Assembly: GCA_905178155.1 (NCBI GenBank)
Contig: CAJINV010000004.1
Coordinates: 8,454,882 to 8,518,881 of the forward strand
From: Amoebophrya sp. A120
Taxonomy: Eukaryota > Sar > Dinophyceae > Syndiniales > Amoebophryaceae
Direction of reading: 5' to 3'
Length of the DNA: 64,000 nucleotides
Shown: piece after piece, positions 46,054 through 55,398 of the stretch
Numbering within the stretch: the stretch's first letter is position 1
Layout of the letters: each line of letters starts with the position of its first letter
The notes under the pieces: model-generated
What the model saw: only the letters and a program-made list of their open reading frames with translations
The model's database searches: none
What the model was told of the DNA's origin: nothing
Program-made: the position numbers and the translations under genes

Positions 46054-46290
46054 CTAGAAGTCCTCAGCTTCGTTCAAAGCGAAGTCCAAGCCCGCAGAGG
46101 AGAAAGTCGCCAACGTCCGCGCCGTCCCGGGGGCTAGCATCTTGATACACCGGACAATCCCTTTCAAGACAACACCGAATTCTAAGTACCAAGGGATGTT
46201 TATTTGGTAGTACCGCCAGAAAAAGTAAAAGCCCGCCCCAGCGGTGTGGAAGAACAAACGGCGCAGCACTTTATTTTTGTGTGAGCCCAT
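46054..46290 (-). CDS. 78-aa hydrophobic small protein
   Basis: ATG at 46290, single exon. Basic N-terminus (MGSHKNKVLRRLFFH), aromatic hydrophobic stretch (AGAGFYFFWRYYQINIPWY), amphipathic helix (VVLKGIVRCIKMLAPG), acidic end (LNEAEDF). It stands alone between genes with no conflicting frame. It may be a small mitochondrial or ER membrane protein. No family recognised. Confidence 0.5.
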   Translation of the reverse strand: MGSHKNKVLRRLFFHTAGAGFYFFWRYYQINIPWYLEFGVVLKGIVRCIKMLAPGTARTLATFSSAGLDFALNEAEDF

Positions 46291-46684
46291 CTACTTGTAC
46301 ATTTACCACCACCTCTCACTCTTTTGTAGTTCTACCGTTATTTATTACGGCGTGCTTCTGCAAGAGCTTTCTCTCGTCTCGCGCCCCGCTCACAGCCACA
46401 CGTCTCACACCGCTTGTGGTTGGCCGGTCGTTGGAAAGAACACAGATCACGCCCCGCTGTGGAAGTCGTGTTTTCAACAGCTTTCAGAAGAGTACTATGT
46501 CGCGGCCATTTTAATTTTCATTTTGTGCAAAAATGATTAAAAAACGGTTTATCTATTTGATCTGTGACGTGTCCATTTCTGAACCAACTGTCAACCGAAT
46601 CCAAAGGCAGCGCACCATCTTCGAGGTCACAAGACATCATGTTCTTCTGTCCGGCACAGCAGACTCATCATGTTTACAGTACGC
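46291..46684. other. Intergenic region
   Basis: No supported feature. Short plus frames only. Confidence 0.5.
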
Positions 46685-46915
46685 CTAGTAATCCTCCTCG
46701 CCTTCATCCCCGTAGCTCTGACCGTAGTCATCGGGCCTTCGCTTCTTCTGTAGGTGCGTGAAAGCGGCGAATGCGCCGCCGACTGTGAGCACGCCCAGCA
46801 CCACGCCGAGGCCGATGTATAACTGTGCGGAGCTCTTACTCTCCTCTGGTGCCGGTTTAGGCTTTGGTGGCGGGTCGCACGCGTCTTTCGCTTCCGAGAA
46901 AACCGGTCCGCAGCT
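46685..46915 (-). CDS. C-terminal exon: TM and cytosolic tail of a type I membrane protein
   Basis: Reads SCGPVFSEAKDACDPPPKPK, then PAPEESKSS, a TM helix (LYIGLGVVLGVLTVGGAFAA), HLQKKRRPDDYGQSYGDEGE and a stop. Its first 44 bp equal those at 51073-51116, where the upstream exon of the 51-54.6 kb gene lies. Its own upstream side is abruptly ILE family B sequence copied from 17843. I read it as the displaced last exon of that gene. Confidence 0.7.
   Translation of the reverse strand, partial: SCGPVFSEAKDACDPPPKPKPAPEESKSSAQLYIGLGVVLGVLTVGGAFAAFTHLQKKRRPDDYGQSYGDEGEEDY
46872..46915. repeat. 44-bp exon tag, copy 1
   Basis: GGGTCGCACGCGTCTTTCGC...CCGCAGCT. Encodes SCGPVFSEAKDACDP on the minus strand. 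Other copies at 49375, 50325 and 51073. Here it runs straight into CTGGGGTGGGGACG of an ILE. Confidence 0.9.
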
Positions 46916-46944
46916 CTGGGGTGGGGACGTTTTTACACAGGATA
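46915..46944. mobile_element. Truncated ILE family B (right end only)
   Basis: The last 30 bp of the element, ending TTTTTACACAGGATA. The left part is replaced by the exon tag. Confidence 0.9.
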
Positions 46945-47200
46945 GCATGCCGGCTCCTCCACGCAGAGCTGCAAGCACTGGTCAGGCGTGGTGTCTTTGA
47001 AAGCGTCCGAACTCCGCCCGACCGTTCGGTTCGTCAGGTTCTTCGCGCGGAGCACGTACTCGTTCACGTGCACCCCCCGCAAGGGTCGAGTGCATAAACT
47101 TTTGTACTTGTCAGTGACTTCGGGAAAGGGAAAAACGAGCCAGCTGCGCGTGTCGTTGTACGTGAAAACGTTCTGGACCGACGCGAAGTAGCCGATCGGG

Positions 47201-47497
47201 TATCCTACGCAAAAACGTCCCCACCCCAGACTCAAAATGGGGAATCTGCTAGACAAATCCACCAGCTATGGTTGTTGCGCACGCCAAGTTCTTTTGCCCC
47301 GTAGTGTAAAAATCCTGTTTCGCTCGTTCAGCAGCATCACAGATCTAGCCTGTGATGCTGATTGGAGCATTACAAATTTTTAAACGCGACTAGAAGATGC
47401 TTCGTATGGGGCGGCCCCGCATGAGAAACATTGTGATCCTGATCATGCAGTTTTGCTGCATGACAACTCTGGGGTGGGGACGTTTTCACATAGGATA
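47201..47497. mobile_element. ILE family B (duplicate of 18129-18425)
   Basis: Carried passively in the 1.28-kb duplication, with the same TSD TCGGG. Confidence 0.92.
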
Positions 47498-47561
47498 TCG
47501 GGCCCTCGTTGATCAGTTCGAACGTCCAGCACGGTTTGTGCTCCAACCCAATCTGGTTCGC

Positions 47562-47823
47562 TATGGATTGCAAAAATGTCTGGGTCTGGAAGGTTGCAAC
47601 TTGTGATGCTGCATTTGGATTCTAAAAGAATCTGTATTGCATGACCAGCAAGACGAGTCCAGTTTGTGCTACGCGGGAAGGGCAGTTGTCATGCGAAATA
47701 GGCATCAGGAAGCCATCTAAAAATCTGTCATTCTAGCTCATGCATTACAGGCATCATGGGTCATGCTAAATATGCATCACAAACCTGGCAATCTTCCAGA
47801 CCCAGACATATTTGCAGTTAATA
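47562..47823. mobile_element. ILE family A (duplicate of 18490-18751)
   Basis: Carried passively in the duplication, with the same flanks TTCGC/TCCGC. Confidence 0.92.
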
Positions 47824-48224
47824 TCCGCACGGAAGTCACAAAAGTAGTCCTTCGTGGGTCCGGGGGTGTCGGCCGGGCCCCCGTCGAACTGCGGCGCGAT
47901 GATGCAGTCGTGGTCCGCGTGCTTCGTTCCGCGGTCTATGGTAAATTGTAACGTCGAGCCCGGCGGAAGTTGCCACTTTGTGATCTTCTGTTTCGGCACC
48001 ACATCAGGCCCGGCGGGGTCGTCCCAGAAGGCTTCCTCGTCTGGCGTGGGAGCGCCCGGGGGGATCTGTAACAGCATAAACCCCGTCTCGTGCAGCTCAA
48101 ACGGCATGTTGAACTTGCTTTTCCGGAGTTTGCGGATCACAAACCCAGTCGGCGTTATCGAGAACGCTGCCTTGTCGAAAAGCACTTCCCTTCTCGCACG
48201 AAAAAAGAGAAGCCAGGACGACAA
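47824..48224 (-). pseudogene. Fragment of the surface-protein gene fused to unrelated sequence
   Basis: Reads the same stem-proximal residues as 18752-19125 (VLFDKAAFSITPTGFVIRKL and on) but its upstream part is replaced by the A-rich piece 2, which adds only MSSWLLFFR. The signal anchor and Ser/Thr stem are missing. Confidence 0.8.
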
Positions 48225-48434
48225 AAAAAAGCACGATGAAATAAAATACGAATGTTGGTGTTCAAGTTCGTGTTGCCAGTCAGTAAAAAATGCAGAATAT
48301 GTACAAACAGTTACTACACCAACACGAGCGTTGTACGAGGGTCTGCCTTACTTTACGCACGAGATGAAAACCTAGCACGACTAAATTTGACAGCGATTGT
48401 TCCAACTCATCAGCACGATGGATTCCTGATGGTT
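48196..48434. repeat. Mosaic piece 2: diverged copy of 20423-20643
   Basis: Non-coding and clearly diverged (many substitutions and indels), unlike piece 1. Shares CAGTCAGTAAAAAATGCAGA and GACTAAATTTGACAGCGATT with its source. The junction with piece 1 has about 3-4 bp of possible overlap (GCAC). Confidence 0.85.
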
Positions 48435-48686
48435 TATGAAATGTAAAAATGTCTGGGTCTGCAAGAGTGCATGTTTGTCATGCTTGTCCGGCATGACTCT
48501 TAAATCTGTCATGCACGTTACCCAAGGGCCCCACTTTTCTGTCATGCAGAAACCGAGTTTGTCATGCAGAATAGGCAACACCTAGAAGCTCAAAAATTTG
48601 TCATGCTGTGCCAGCACTTGTGGCCTCCTCATGATACGCCACCCAGCATCACAAATTTCCAGACCCATACATATTTGCAGTTCATA
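48435..48686. mobile_element. ILE family A (copy of 23528-23779) with unmatched flanks
   Basis: Starts TATGAAATGTAAAAATGTC, ends TATTTGCAGTTCATA. The right flank GTAAA matches the source, but the left flank is GGTT of piece 2, so the TSD pair is broken and the mosaic junction falls at the element's left end. Confidence 0.9.
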
Positions 48687-48980
48687 GTAAATCGATCGCC
48701 GCCTTCGCGGTGTCCGGTTGGTCCAAAAAACACACCGTTTTGATCGTGGTCGCCACTAACGTCGTGTCCTGGTAGTGCACGGAGAGAGACAGACTCGGTG
48801 CGGTGGACATGGAGGCGAGATTTTGGGTGGCTTTTTCGAAGTCCGGGTTGCCGATGATGTCGTCGTTGTGACTGGGGAGGGGTAGGGTCAGTGGCGGGTC
48901 TTCGTGTTTCTCCACCAGGTTCTTCACGAATTTTTGGAAAAAGGACTCGATCTTGGGCGGTGTCGTGCTGGTATTCGGTG
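48435..48980. repeat. Mosaic piece 3: copy of 23528-24074
   Basis: An ILE plus one exon of the exonuclease gene (KFVKNLVEKHEDPPLTL and on) with a handful of differences. It stops at TATTCGG, exactly where a family A ILE is inserted in the source, and one codon of the source is missing just before. Confidence 0.9.
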
Positions 48981-48994
48981 CACCAGGAGCAGTC

Positions 48995-49200
48995 TATCCT
49001 GAGTAAAAAAGTCCCCGCCCCAGAATCAACAAGATGGGAAATCTGCTAGACAAATCAACAAGATTTGGTTGTTGCGCATGACAAGATTGGGCTCGTAGTT
49101 TGCTCCTCTTAGCTTCTGCAGCAGCATCACAGATCGATTAGTACGTGATGCTTCTTCCAGCATCACAAACTCTAGCGTGGGGACGTTCTTACTCAGGATA
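48995..49200. mobile_element. ILE family B, short form (copy of 35770-35972)
   Basis: Starts TATCCTGAGTAAAAAAGTCC, ends TTCTTACTCAGGATA. TSD CAGTC kept on both sides. Confidence 0.9.
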
Positions 49201-49253
49201 CAGTCCTCCTCTTCTTCATCCTGGAGGTTCGGCTGTCGTTTTCCGGGTGTTTT

Positions 49254-49372
49254 TATGAGAGTGCACAACCCCCCCTCCCCCTCATTTGTCATGCAAAATC
49301 CCAATTCTACCTTTTTCCTGTTAGCACTTTTTGCAGGACAGATTCCGAAAGCCAAAACCGCACTACAAGCGA
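49254..49372. mobile_element. Truncated ILE family C (left part only)
   Basis: Starts TATGAGAGTGCACAACCCCC and breaks off after CGCACTACAA, where the exon tag follows. Confidence 0.88.
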
Positions 49373-49374
49373 AA

Positions 49375-49427
49375 GTCGCACGCGTCTTTCGCTTCCGAGA
49401 AAACCGGTCCGCAGCTTTCGTACATTG
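49375..49427. repeat. Exon tag, copy 2
   Basis: GTCGCACGCGTCTTTCGCTT...CAGCTTTCGTACATTG. The long form, extending to TACATTG as at 51073. Confidence 0.9.
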
Positions 49428-51072
49428 AACGCACGCGTCCGAGAGCAGGCGGATGCAAGGCAGTAAATCACGGATAGCCCACGGAGGCGATGGTCCCGGC
49501 CGAGGCGGGACGCAAGGCAGTAAATCACGGATTGATACGCAGAAGAAGTGTTGTGTCTGCCCTGCAAAAACGCAAGATCTAAATTTGATGATCGCGAAAG
49601 CGGAAGACTTTGTTTGCGGACGAGGTCGTGTAAAGATCAAAATGAAGGTGCAGTTTCCATTCATGCTCATTAATTGTTAACAGGATAGATGATGATGATG
49701 ATGAATGTCAGATCTCCTGTCCTCCACCTCTTAGTTCACTACTTTCCAAATGTGCTACAAGGCAGAAAACGCCGCACGTATGCGCTGTGTGATTTCTTCT
49801 GCGCCGACTTAGCCGTTTGCGCGAAGTCGGAGGAGCTGTTAGATATTTGTTACTTTGTCCAATCATAAGCCGTTCGGTGGCCTCACTACAAACAAACAAA
49901 AAACCCCGCGACGCTCTAGCGTTTTTGATGTCGCTGGCATTAGTTGTGCGGCCCGCCGTGCTTGTGATTTTGATAGCATGCCATGGCTATTCATAGATCT
50001 CTGCAATCGCACTCCCTGCGCAGTTCACCCACCAAGCGAAAGTGCGCGGAAACGATGACACTCAACCAAGGCAGTGCCACTGCGCACTGTAGACATCGCG
50101 GCGAGATGCCCTGCGACGGTCACAGTGGAGAGTAAGGAGAGAGCCCGGCCGCGGCCAGCCCAGCAAGCTACAAAGAGCAAGCCGCGCGAGCCACGCGCTA
50201 AAGCCACACAGTCATAGCCAAGTCCCGGGCGTAAAATAGCTTGGCCAAACCGACCGGACCCACCGAAAACCTTCCCCGAGTGCTATTCAAGGCAGGGGCC
50301 GTAAATCGTTCGTCCGACGGCAGCGGGTCGCACGCGTCTTTCGCTTCCGAGAAAACCGGTCCGCAGCTTTCGGAAGCCCGTCCCGCAAGACACTCCGCGC
50401 CGCAGCGCTTACCAAAGGAAGGGCCCGAGCTCTGGCCCCCGCACGAAAATTAGCCCGCGGGCTACGCAGGCAGTGCCGGGGCGGCCATTGGAGGCCGCCG
50501 CCCATGCTGGCTTGTAAATTTCCGCTCCTGACGAGAATGGCGCCACGCCCCCGCCCCCAAGAGGCGGCCTATCTTTTGTCGCTTCTGCGTTGGCCTTGTA
50601 TATTCCGCCGTAGCTCCGGGCGGCTCAGCAAAACCGCCTCCAGGAGTCACTTCTATTGTTTTCGCGGGCCCTTTTGGGGTTTCGTCTAGCCACCCGCCCG
50701 CAGACGGAAAATTTCGAGCCTCGCCTAGCTTCTCAGAAATCTTCTTGCAAAACAACCGAGCGCGCAGAATCACGATCGAAGTCCACGCCTTCGGGCTTTA
50801 GAAGCTTGCTACGCGCGCGGCATTTTAGAAAGAGCCGGGTGGCGACAGGCTTTCGAAGTCGAAAACAAGGGGGCGGGCAGCGTTCCGAGCCGTTTGCCAC
50901 AACTTGGCTCCCCGCGGGCCCTCGAGCTGGCCTGCCCGCCTGCGGGTAGTGTTGGGGCATGATGCTCGACATACAGGCCGAACACCATGCCCCATCTTTG
51001 AAGCACCGCCGCCCACCCCAAGAGGAAGGACAGAAGTTTCCGCGCCATGCTTGTTGAGATCGGGCATTGGGA
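49428..51072. other. GC-rich segment of unknown origin with short repeats
   Basis: Unlike its surroundings: GC-rich, no ILE, no coherent frame. It holds GGCAGTAAATCACGGAT twice (near 49459 and 49509), a run of GATs near 49687 and one more exon tag at 50325. Runs such as GGGCGGCTCAGC are unlike the rest of the window. Possibly inserted or foreign DNA. Confidence 0.45.
50325..50372. repeat. Exon tag, copy 3
   Basis: GGGTCGCACGCG...CAGCTTTCG, without the TACATTG extension. Confidence 0.9.
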
Positions 51073-51127
51073 GGGTCGCACGCGTCTTTCGCTTCCGAGA
51101 AAACCGGTCCGCAGCTTTCGTACATTG
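51073..51127. repeat. Exon tag, copy 4 (in its natural exon)
   Basis: Coding context VPYDEPAMYE precedes SCGPVFSEAKDACDP here, so this is the likely original position of the tag. Confidence 0.85.
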
Positions 51128-54100
51128 CCGGCTCGTCGTATGGCACGAAAATAAAACTGTTGTATCAGTCTCAATTTGTTTTGCGGAGTTTGCTTGCTGC
51201 CTCCGGTTCCTGTCATGCTCGACATGGAAGATGAAGTCGGAAGGCCGCGGGGTTATGGTTTTATTGTGTTGCTAGAACAAAATGTCCGAATGGGAGCAGC
51301 AGGTTTGAGGCTTCTAAATACAGTTTTTTTTTTTTTTTTTTTGCCAAGGGAGGACTGGATCAAGCATGGACAGTGGTCCACTTTCCTGACTACTAGAAAG
51401 AAAATCTACTCATTCGCAAAATGGTTCTGCTCAGGATCTCGTTGTTGGTTGCGCCAGCAAGGGGGATAAAAGTAAGGCTGGTACGCGGATACAGGTGCAA
51501 GGTGTTCCAGTGTGAAGACAGATTCAGACCAGCGGCACAGCACCTCCCGCGCCCCGGCCGGGCCCCGCGCGCTCCCCTTCCTGGTCTGGCCTCACTGGAT
51601 GACTTCTAAATACAGTTTCAACTTTTTTCACGTCCGATACCTCACTAACATCCGCTTTCAGGTCGATTATCTTCTTTTTCGCCAAGTCGCACCCGGCGTC
51701 TTGAAACGCCTTCAGCCCATATCAGAGTGAAAAATGCGCCCGCCCCAAAAGTTGCGAATAATTTGTGATGCGAAGTTTCCAAAAGAAAACTCTTTGTCAT
51801 GCATGAAAAGAGAATGAATCTTTCTGACGCGAAGTCTAGATGAGCATGAGATGTATATAGCATCGCTTGCATGACAAGCGCCGCTCTTGCTGGGGTCTTT
51901 TGCAATGCAGGTTTTTGCTATTCACGATAAGAAATCTGTCATGCTGATAGACGCAAGAGGGCGAATGTTTCATTTGGAACGGTTTGCAATACAAATGCTC
52001 CCAAGTTCTGGGGTGGGCACATTTTTCATTGTAATAGTCCGCAGAAGCAGCTCTGCGAGATTTGGAGACACCGAAACCGTTCCTCGTCGTCGTATATCAA
52101 ATGCAAAAATGTCTGGGTCTGGAAACTCGTAATGCTGTGTTGGGAATAGTGAATGCACTGTAATGCACAGCCAAGCATGAGAAATATCTGCGCTTCTTTG
52201 TATTGCGTTTTTCGCATGAGAAACTGCGTTTTTGCATGACAGGCAAAAGGGTCTCTTCTTGGACACGCATTACAAGCTTTTTTGTCATGCCACCAGACAA
52301 GCATGACAAATCTCGCAATCTTCCAGACCCAGACATTTTTGCATTTGATATCGTGGACCTCGTCCGGATCGAACGCGTCACTTCCCACTTTCCCGAAACA
52401 CGGCCCCAGTACGTGGTCTTCGCAGGCCGCCGCGTCGCAGCTCGCGAAGGCCCCGTTGCACAATCGGTCGGCCCAGGTGGACGGCGGCTCCACGTCGTAT
52501 CAAATGCAAAAATGTCTGGGTCTGGGCACTCGTGATGCTGGGTGGCGTCTCATGATGAGGCCACAAGCGCTGGCTCAGCATGACAAGTTTCTGAGCTTCT
52601 GTTCTAGGTGTTGCCTATTCTGCATGACAGACTGCGTTTCTGCATCACAGAAAAATGGAGCTTTTGGGTAACGTGCATGACTGTCATGCATGTTACCCAA
52701 AAGCTTCATTTTTCACATGCATTCTTCCAGACCAAAAAGCTGGCATGACACCCATGCATTCTTCCAGACCCAGACACTTTTCCATTTGATACGTCGCAGA
52801 GCCCGGCCATTTGCTGCAGGAAGAGCAGCGAGTCGGGTTTCAGTACGTCTGCGTCGACGCCGCAGGCGTCCTTCCAGGCGGTGTGCGACGATTTGCAGGG
52901 GTCGTGCTGGCAGTCACCTGGAATGATGTCGTCGTCGGGAACTTCCATGCTCGGCTCCAGGTAGAGGCAGTTCGAGTAGTAGCTTTCGGCCTTCGTGACG
53001 CAGTCGTCGATCAGGTTTGTGTCTTTGCCGATAGAAGAGAGGCGAATCGCTATCCCGGGCAAAAACGTCCCCGGAACCAGACCTAGAGTCAAAGTCAAGA
53101 TGCATAACTATTTTACTTAGACTTACACAAAGCAACAGCTTTGTTTTGCATTTGCTGGTTGTCACGTCGCATTAATAAAAGTGTGGGATCGCAGCGTCAT
53201 CCTGATAGCTTAGCTATTGTAGCTGCATCAAAATAAATCGGCCGCCTTTTCCTGATTTATTTACTGCTCCACCCAGATAGCGATTACAACAAGCTTTTCG
53301 TGTGGTTGCGCATGAGACGCATCTATTCGTCTCAGGCATACAGATTTGCATCACAAACTACTTGGCATTGGGGCGCTTTTCCTCAACAGGATAATCATCA
53401 CATAGACCATGGTCTTGCTCGTCCACAGACAGTATGCATTGCAAATATGTCTGGATCTGGGAAGATGGAAACTTGTGACTCTCTCTGCCGCACTCGCACA
53501 AAAATCTGCAATGCACGAGTGTCAAAACCTGTGGCCCACTTTTGGCCACCCTGGGAAAGGATGTGTCATGCAGAATAGGCATTGCAAAGCTATTGCGCTA
53601 GACCCTGTAGTACTGCTGGGCCGTGCAAATTAGAACTTCTTGGCGGCGGCGGCCACACAAAAAGAAAAACACAAACAGCATGACAAACTTCAGCATATAT
53701 CCAGACCCAGCCATGATGTTTTTATTTGATAAACACTCGTTATCGGTATCCGCCGTGCAAGCGTCCTGCGCACCATCATGTACACTGCAATCCGCACCCT
53801 TTTCGGAGTTTCGGCTCCTGCAGAAAAACGGGGTTGTCTTTGTAGAAGTACTATCGGCTAGTGTTTTTACCTTCGACGACATCGTTGCGCCGGATGAGGA
53901 TTCACTCTGGAGCAGTTTGTATGAACTGCAAAAGTATCGCACTCGTATAAATGCATCACAGCATGAGAAATAAAATTTGTCATGCTGATTTACCTAAATA
54001 AAAATATTTGTAATGCAAGACTTGCATTTATACGAGTACGATACTTTTGCACAGGATAGTTTGTTCCCGGGTAGACGAGCAGGTGCTGTTTTCCTTTTCT

Positions 54101-54560
54101 CGACCTCGTCGTCACGAAGGACGTATCCTGTGCAAAAGTATCGTACTCGCATTGCAATCATGCATTACAAATCTCTTTCTTAAGGGTAAATCTGCATATA
54201 CAAATTTTATTTCTCATGCTAAGGAAATTTGTACTGCATTTATACGAGGGAGTACTATACTTTTGCAAATAATAGGACGTCAACATCATCATCTGCTTCG
54301 ATTCTATTCTTGTCGGCTGCTGCTGTTATGTTGCTCGGACTGGTTACGACCAGGGAGTTGGCCGCGCGCGGCCCGGACTTAGCTGTAGTATTGCCCTGTA
54401 GAAGTTCCGACGAGGAGCGGTTGGGAAACACTGCTGCTGGCGCAGGAGTTTGCTCATGGCCGCCCGGCGCAAGGCCGCGGTCCGATACTGCCAGACGCTG
54501 CTTTGATTGCGAAAAAAAATGAAAATCGTACTTATGCATTTTCACAATAACAAATTTCAA
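51073..54560 (-). CDS. Cys-containing type I membrane protein, ectodomain exons
   Basis: Exons near 54560-54275, 54123-54059, 53919-53732, 53432-53394, 53050-52792, 52497-52351, 52094-52037, 51719-51652 and ~51150-51073, separated by seven ILEs and one GT-AG intron. Cys-bearing pieces: CSVHDGAQDACTADTDNEC, LSVDEQDHGLCDD, CVTKAESYYSNCLYLEPSME, DPCKSSHTAWKDACG, LCNGAFASCDAAACEDHV, FRCLQISQSCFCG, LKAFQDAGCDLAKKK and YESCGPVFSEAKDACDP. The C...W/F..A..AC pattern recurs, suggesting a repeated small module. The TM and tail lie at 46685-46915, beyond the inserted segment. The first ~50 bp overlap a sequence shared with the gene at 55.7 kb, so the start is doubtful and no signal peptide is evident. 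Confidence 0.6.
51128..51651 (-). other. Probable GT-AG intron with a 19-base poly(T) run
   Basis: Donor GAG|GTATCG near 51651, acceptor ATACAACAG near 51157. The plus strand has T19 at 51324-51342, a likely site of length error. No ILE motif. Confidence 0.5.
51720..52036. mobile_element. ILE, divergent family B
   Basis: Starts TATCAGAGTGAAAAATGCGC, ends GCACATTTTTCATTGTAATA. The CCGCCCC/GGGGTGGG core recalls B. No TSD (GCCCA/GTCCG). Confidence 0.78.
52095..52350. mobile_element. ILE family A
   Basis: Starts TATCAAATGCAAAAATGTC, ends TTTTTGCATTTGATA. TSD TCGTA/TCGTG (4 of 5). Interior close to the A copy at 8712. Confidence 0.92.
52498..52791. mobile_element. ILE family A with internal fold-back
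   Basis: 294 bp, longer than other A copies. Starts TATCAAATGCAAAAATGTC, ends CTTTTCCATTTGATA. TSD CGTCG. It contains a near-perfect inverted repeat at about 52652-52713 and a second copy of ATGCATTCTTCCAGACC. Confidence 0.92.
53051..53393. mobile_element. ILE family B, large form
   Basis: 343 bp. Starts TATCCCGGGCAAAAACGTCC, ends GCTTTTCCTCAACAGGATA. Flanks ATCGC/ATCAT. The middle is unlike other B copies and AT-rich. Confidence 0.82.
53433..53731. mobile_element. ILE family A, diverged
   Basis: Starts TATGCATTGCAAATATGTC, ends ATGTTTTTATTTGATA. TSD weak (GACAG/AACAC). Interior carries AAAAATCTGCAATGCACG. Confidence 0.82.
53920..54058. mobile_element. ILE family D
   Basis: 139 bp. Starts TATGAACTGCAAAAGTATCG, ends ACTTTTGCACAGGATA. 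TSD GTTTG. Confidence 0.92.
54124..54274. mobile_element. ILE family D
   Basis: Starts TATCCTGTGCAAAAGTATCG, ends TATACTTTTGCAAATAATA. TSD GGACG. Confidence 0.92.
54465..54512. repeat. ~48-bp segment shared with 55724-55771
   Basis: CCCGGCGCAAGGCCGCGGTC...CTGCTTTGATTG. At 55.7 kb it lies inside gene X (NQSSVWQYRTAALRRA). Here it lies at the 5' edge of another gene in a different frame. Confidence 0.85.
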
Positions 54561-54642
54561 TTTCTATCTTTATTTTTTCTTTATCTTTTGGAGAAGAAAA
54601 AATGAATTTACGCATGAAGCTTTGCGCCGGGTAGCAGATCTG

Positions 54643-55398
54643 TCACACGACATGCTGTAGCGCAAATAGTACGAACAAGTACGGTAGTTTTGCAATGAAT
54701 ACGCACACCCCTTCGCCAGTTCGCAAAAACGTGGGCGCGAAATCGTCATACTCGTCGGCGCGCACGAACTGCCCATCTTTTTGTTGGACTATTGCTTTTT
54801 CTTCGTTACTAACCAGTGGATTTTGGTTGCTTTGGGGCTCCTGCGGCAGCTTCGCTTGATTGTCCTCGCTGAGTGGCGTAGTTCCAGATGATTTACTGCT
54901 GGGCGCTTGATGATGTGCAGCGGGGGCCGTTTCCAACTCCCCTGCTCCGGCGGCCGCGCTGGCGTTTAAAAATCCGCTCGCGGCTGCGATGTCGTCGATC
55001 TCCTGTTGCGTGTCCAATACTAGACCGGGACCAGCCGAAACTGATGGCACAATAGAAACGGAGTCGCGATAACGAAGCAAAACCGCCGGTGGGTGACTGA
55101 CGCACAAGTTGCTCGGCTGAACAGAAGTAGATTCCCCCGGCGTTTCCTGGTGCGCTTCCGGGTCTGCAGAGTAGAGCTTGTTGAGCAATTCGGCGTACTC
55201 GCTGCTGTTCTGCTTCCAACCCAACGCTTTCTCGAGCGCACTGCGCCTCACGCAGAGTGTTTCTTCTTGAACGGTAAAGGAACAAGGGTCACTGTGCCGT
55301 TCAAGTCCACGGACAGGCTTTGTTGCCGTGGCTGATGTCGGTGGCCCAGTACTTGCTGGACCGGCCACGGCTGGCGGTCCCGTGGAGGATGCGGCCAT
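54643..55398 (-). CDS. Gene A1, tandem-duplicated protein of unknown function
   Basis: 251 aa, one exon. The first 70 residues match A2 (60706-61452) almost exactly (MAASSTGPPAVAGPASTGPP, then RHSDPCSFTVQEETLCVRR, then KALGWKQNSSEYAELL). The middle has diverged (Pro/Ala/Gln-rich), and the end matches again (DEYDDFAPTFLRTGEGVCVF, then IAKLPYLFVLFALQHVV). The C-terminus is hydrophobic but short for a TM. No domain recognised. The 5' flank up to 55723 is also duplicated, so the regulatory region was copied too. Confidence 0.75.
   Translation of the reverse strand: MAASSTGPPAVAGPASTGPPTSATATKPVRGLERHSDPCSFTVQEETLCVRRSALEKALGWKQNSSEYAELLNKLYSADPEAHQETPGESTSVQPSNLCVSHPPAVLLRYRDSVSIVPSVSAGPGLVLDTQQEIDDIAAASGFLNASAAAGAGELETAPAAHHQAPSSKSSGTTPLSEDNQAKLPQEPQSNQNPLVSNEEKAIVQQKDGQFVRADEYDDFAPTFLRTGEGVCVFIAKLPYLFVLFALQHVV

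Larger units (their letters stand above)
46915..48197. repeat. Mosaic piece 1: copy of 17843-19125
   Basis: Same orientation as the source, apparently identical. It holds gene fragments on the minus strand (PAN/Apple-like exon and others) cut off from their N- and C-terminal parts, so it is a non-functional gene fragment. Confidence 0.9.
48980..49372. repeat. Mosaic piece 4: copy of 35749-36140
   Basis: Begins TGCACCAGGAGCAGTC and ends CCGCACTACAA. It includes the exon KTPGKRQPNLQDEEEEDC. Several substitutions separate it from the source. Confidence 0.88.

Noticed and set aside
54229-54522. Plus-strand frame with a TM-like stretch (ILFLSAAAVMLLGLV)
   Set aside because: Begins inside a family D ILE and lies antisense to an exon that joins in frame with its neighbours.
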